NCBI RefSeq assembly: GCF_020873895.1
Contig: NZ_JAHWGT010000003.1
Span: 186,001 to 250,000 of the forward strand
Length of the DNA stretch: 64,000 nucleotides
Source of the DNA: Streptomyces sp. DH12
GTDB taxonomy: Bacteria > Actinomycetota > Actinomycetes > Streptomycetales > Streptomycetaceae
Reading direction: 5' to 3'
Of the stretch, positions 62,601-64,000 are shown in pieces (within the stretch, counting starts at the first letter, position 1; every line of letters begins with the position of its first letter). The position numbers were made by a program, and so were the translations under genes. The notes beneath the pieces are model-generated. The model was not told the DNA's origin, searched no databases, and worked only from the letters and a program-made list of their open reading frames with translations.

Positions 62601-64000
62601 GGGGGTGTCGTCGAAGGGCGGCGGCGTGAACGCCGGCGTCTCACCGCCGGGCCGCTCCGGAGCCGCGGACGGGAGGCCCAGCAGACGGGCCACGACTTCG
62701 CCGGCACGCTCGTGCGTCCGTCCCAACGCCATGCTGTGCTCGGCGACGGTGTGCACGGCCGTGGCCAGCGCCGGGTCGATGCCCTCCCCCCGGCTGCCCC
62801 GCCGAAGCAGGTCCGTCAGCTGCCCGGCCGTACGCAACTGGCCGTCCAGGTAGCGGGTGTGCGCCGCCAGGTGCTCCGCCGCCGCACGGGCCAGCGGATC
62901 ATTCTGCGCCGCCGGGGCCACCACGGGCTCCTCCGGCACGGCTCCCCCTTCCGGCTCGGCGGGCGAGACGGCGGACGCGGCAGCTCGGGCCGGCCGCGGC
63001 GGAACCGACGGGCGCAGGGCCTCCATCGCGAACATCGGGCCCTCCAGCGCCCGTGCGACCTTGGACGGCTGAGTCCTCTTCCTCCCCGCGGTCCGGGCAC
63101 ACGGGTCGGTCACGGAAGCGACGCGCCCCAGAACGGCCAGCCGCAGCGCCGCTTCCTTGAGCGCGACAGCGCCGTCCGCTCCCGGGCCGTGGTCGCAGGC
63201 GATCGCCTCCACCCCCCGGTCGCCCAGCGTCCGCTCCACCAGCTGCGTCAGGACGCGGCCTGGCCCGAACTCGACGAAGACACGTGTCCCGTCGGCGTAC
63301 ATCTCCTCGAGACGTGCCGCGAAGTCCACAGGCTCGACCAGCTGCCGGACCAGCGTGCGGCGGTCGGCGTCGGCCTCTCCGACGTACGCGGCGCCCGCGG
63401 TGGTGGAATGGACCCGCAGGGCGGGCGCGGCGAAGGCGGTCCCGGCACAGGCTGCCGCGAACGCCTCGGCCGCGTGTTCCACCAGTGGGGTGTGGAACGC
63501 GGCGGCCACGTCCAGGGGCTTCGCCCGTACACCGCGATCGGCGCACAGCTCGGCGAACCGGAGAGCCGACGGGGTCGGGCCGGCCACCGTGTACTGATCC
63601 GGGGCATTGCGTCCGCTGACTGTCATTCCGGGGACCTCGGCCAGCAGGGCGCCCAGTTCGCCGGGCGATGCCATGACCGCGATCATCCGCCCCGGGTCGG
63701 CGTCGGTGCCGGCCGGCAGTTCCATCGCCTGCCCGCGAGCGCGGGCCAGCCGCGTGAACGCCCCGTCGTCCAGTACGCCGGCCGCCCACAGCGCGGTCAG
63801 CTCGCCGAAGCTGTGCCCGAGAGCGCTGCGGGGAGCGAAGCCCATCATCCGCAGGTACCGGTACTGGCCCACGGACAGAGCCCCGATGGCCGACTGGGCG
63901 TGTCCGGTGCGACGCAACCTCTCGTTCCGGGTCTCCGCGTCCTCCGCCACCGGTGGAGGGAAGACCGCTCCGGCGAGACTGTCGCTCGGCGGGAAAAGGG
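59640..64000 (-). CDS. PfaA-like polyketide/lipid synthase, N-terminus beyond the right edge
   Basis: 1452 residues of the C-terminal part are visible and the frame stays open to the edge. Domains in order: acyltransferase (residues 1-290; FPPP start, GHSFG at 61-65, AFHTPL near 167), a Pro/Ala linker, one carrier protein (Ser of GIDSLKQ at about 566), ketoreductase (VTGGAGGITSW near 880; Ser in LFSSVVGVWG, Tyr of SDYALANG at about 1070) and a C-terminal dehydratase-like hot-dog domain (DHCFAHVPVLPM at about 1182, with His where the motif's Gly is expected). A ketosynthase should lie off the edge. The single carrier protein, unlike the tandem set of true PUFA synthases, suggests a different lipid or polyketide product. 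Confidence 0.88.
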   Translation of the reverse strand, partial: LFPPSDSLAGAVFPPPVAEDAETRNERLRRTGHAQSAIGALSVGQYRYLRMMGFAPRSALGHSFGELTALWAAGVLDDGAFTRLARARGQAMELPAGTDADPGRMIAVMASPGELGALLAEVPGMTVSGRNAPDQYTVAGPTPSALRFAELCADRGVRAKPLDVAAAFHTPLVEHAAEAFAAACAGTAFAAPALRVHSTTAGAAYVGEADADRRTLVRQLVEPVDFAARLEEMYADGTRVFVEFGPGRVLTQLVERTLGDRGVEAIACDHGPGADGAVALKEAALRLAVLGRVASVTDPCARTAGRKRTQPSKVARALEGPMFAMEALRPSVPPRPARAAASAVSPAEPEGGAVPEEPVVAPAAQNDPLARAAAEHLAAHTRYLDGQLRTAGQLTDLLRRGSRGEGIDPALATAVHTVAEHSMALGRTHERAGEVVARLLGLPSAAPERPGGETPAFTPPPFDDTPTRPADDGATALSLPKQSDPFGARPAAGDEPPVPSARSAFAELWAAEQGAAGVGEPTADPGEVDLAELEHVCRAVVAEKTGYDIDMIESGMHIQEELGIDSLKQIEIGAEIWRRYPAIGRDELYRFTEAETVGELTDMVRTVLTRTESRSELVITPMSADVGPTFVSLRRLPPVDVCVGLYPGRPCALLLDDGGELVTVLSGSLSALGWRTRLLALPGVTPAGGPGSAGAAALPDWDEGSLSSCLAELLADDPRVDLCVLPFSRGADDDAHRTIRRLCHAVLTTKHVLPHLQAAAEGGTRAALVSVTQLDGALGHAGTDGDVVQALAGGVGGLVKVAALEASTLFCRAVDLAPGLTTEQIGTAFAAEIADLATDVREVGVGADGSRRTPVLSRTPDPLLPPTGKDIELTEDDFLLVTGGAGGITSWCVRSLAARHACGYLLLGRTPLEEEPAWAAGLRTEEELRGALEERARAAGEDPLAPGTAAEIARHGRLLLARREIRSTLDALRVRGVEAHYVSADVRDAAQVASALAPYAARITGVVHGAGVLGDRPLRDAAADSVASVVETKVSGLHHVLDALDHDRLRHLVLFSSVVGVWGNLRQSDYALANGTLNTFACAFQAAHPGCRVVPIAWGPWDGGMADRIHEVFADAGVPVLTREQGTTHFMDRMAVGTEWSGTTVVGPATPFYRRIERLPSAGRTAHRAVTGLGEEPVLRDHCFAHVPVLPMTAAVGWGVHSVERALGGVRPVLTCEGFTIAQGVFLPPGHQERFRVDLVPREDPASVTVSVRDPEPDGTLRYEGVFRHAVEPGEAPRVALPPYRIDDAPHPAYGDGRLFHGPTLRGLRNVLTQEPRRVVLAARMSEPALADGAYAGQLYRPALADLLLQAALVTLVPRPGGARVPVPVAFERLELFTPLPDDEPFAIVVEAHETQSHPLFGECTLTAAAPDGLVHQRWTRVRLLWAAPEAIVRRVEQHAAPRSPSHARQGG

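Noticed and set aside
57560-64000. TTA (bldA-dependent) codons in the polyketide genes
   Set aside because: TTA triplets that I noticed on the coding strand, such as in the PfaD gene, are out of frame (for example GGT TAC).

Overview
This 64 kb window is chromosomal DNA of a very GC-rich actinomycete, almost certainly Streptomyces or a close relative. The evidence is the extreme G/C bias at third codon positions, frequent GTG starts, and a gene set typical of the genus: a WhiB-like regulator, an SsgA-like sporulation protein, an ATPase / HTH-DUF5753 / DUF397 (WhiJ-type) trio, a SAM-dependent DUF574 methyltransferase, GH81 and GH43 secreted glycosidases, and LacI-controlled sugar ABC transport. 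No tRNA, rRNA or CRISPR array was seen.

Layout. 1-3.6 kb: edge-truncated LacI regulator, homocysteine S-methyltransferase, secreted GH43 enzyme. 3.6-7 kb: WhiJ-type developmental trio with an operator-like dyad cluster, then a DUF574 methyltransferase. 7-11.8 kb: GH4 6-phospho-glycosidase, secreted FAD oxidoreductase, YchJ-like protein and two small unknowns. 12-15 kb: divergent ATP-dependent DNA ligase and LigD-type polymerase (bacterial end-joining parts without Ku), then a two-domain VOC protein. 15-22.8 kb: WhiB-like protein, acyl-ACP desaturase, ABC-F protein, SsgA-like protein, secreted BNR/YCF48-like propeller, endonuclease V plus VOC protein, a MITE-like inverted repeat, and a saccharopine-dehydrogenase-like reductase. 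23-29.7 kb: a fatty-acid beta-oxidation operon (CoA transferase, acyl-CoA dehydrogenase, thiolase, FadB-type multifunctional enzyme) facing a MerR regulator. 30-36.8 kb: small membrane protein, two GNAT acetyltransferases, an EamA transporter with a possible leader peptide, a DHFR-like reductase, an alpha/beta-hydrolase-fold protein without its catalytic Ser and His, a sphingomyelinase-like exonuclease-fold protein and an MpaB-like oxygenase.

36.8-45.8 kb is a coherent beta-1,3-glucan utilisation locus. A secreted GH81 endo-1,3-beta-glucanase with a CBM56-like module, a lipoprotein sugar-binding protein, two permeases and an intracellular GH1 beta-glucosidase are linked to an adjacent LacI repressor by three operators with the same GAGAGCGCTCTC core. 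No transport ATPase is encoded, so a shared MsiK-type ATPase elsewhere is expected. 46-57 kb: M1 aminopeptidase, a translationally coupled S15 peptidase / M14 carboxypeptidase pair (all secreted), a second ABC-F protein, Tex, and an SCO6745-family protein.

57.5 kb to the right edge is the start of a Pfa-like 'secondary lipid' polyketide locus: a PfaD-type enoyl reductase, an unrecognised 163-aa protein, and the C-terminal part (AT-ACP-KR-DH-like) of a single-ACP PfaA-like synthase, in one tightly coupled operon. The most unusual non-coding signal is a 151-bp, 149/151-identical repeat with a nested long hairpin, present twice 44.7 kb apart in the same orientation, each time just upstream of a LacI-family gene.
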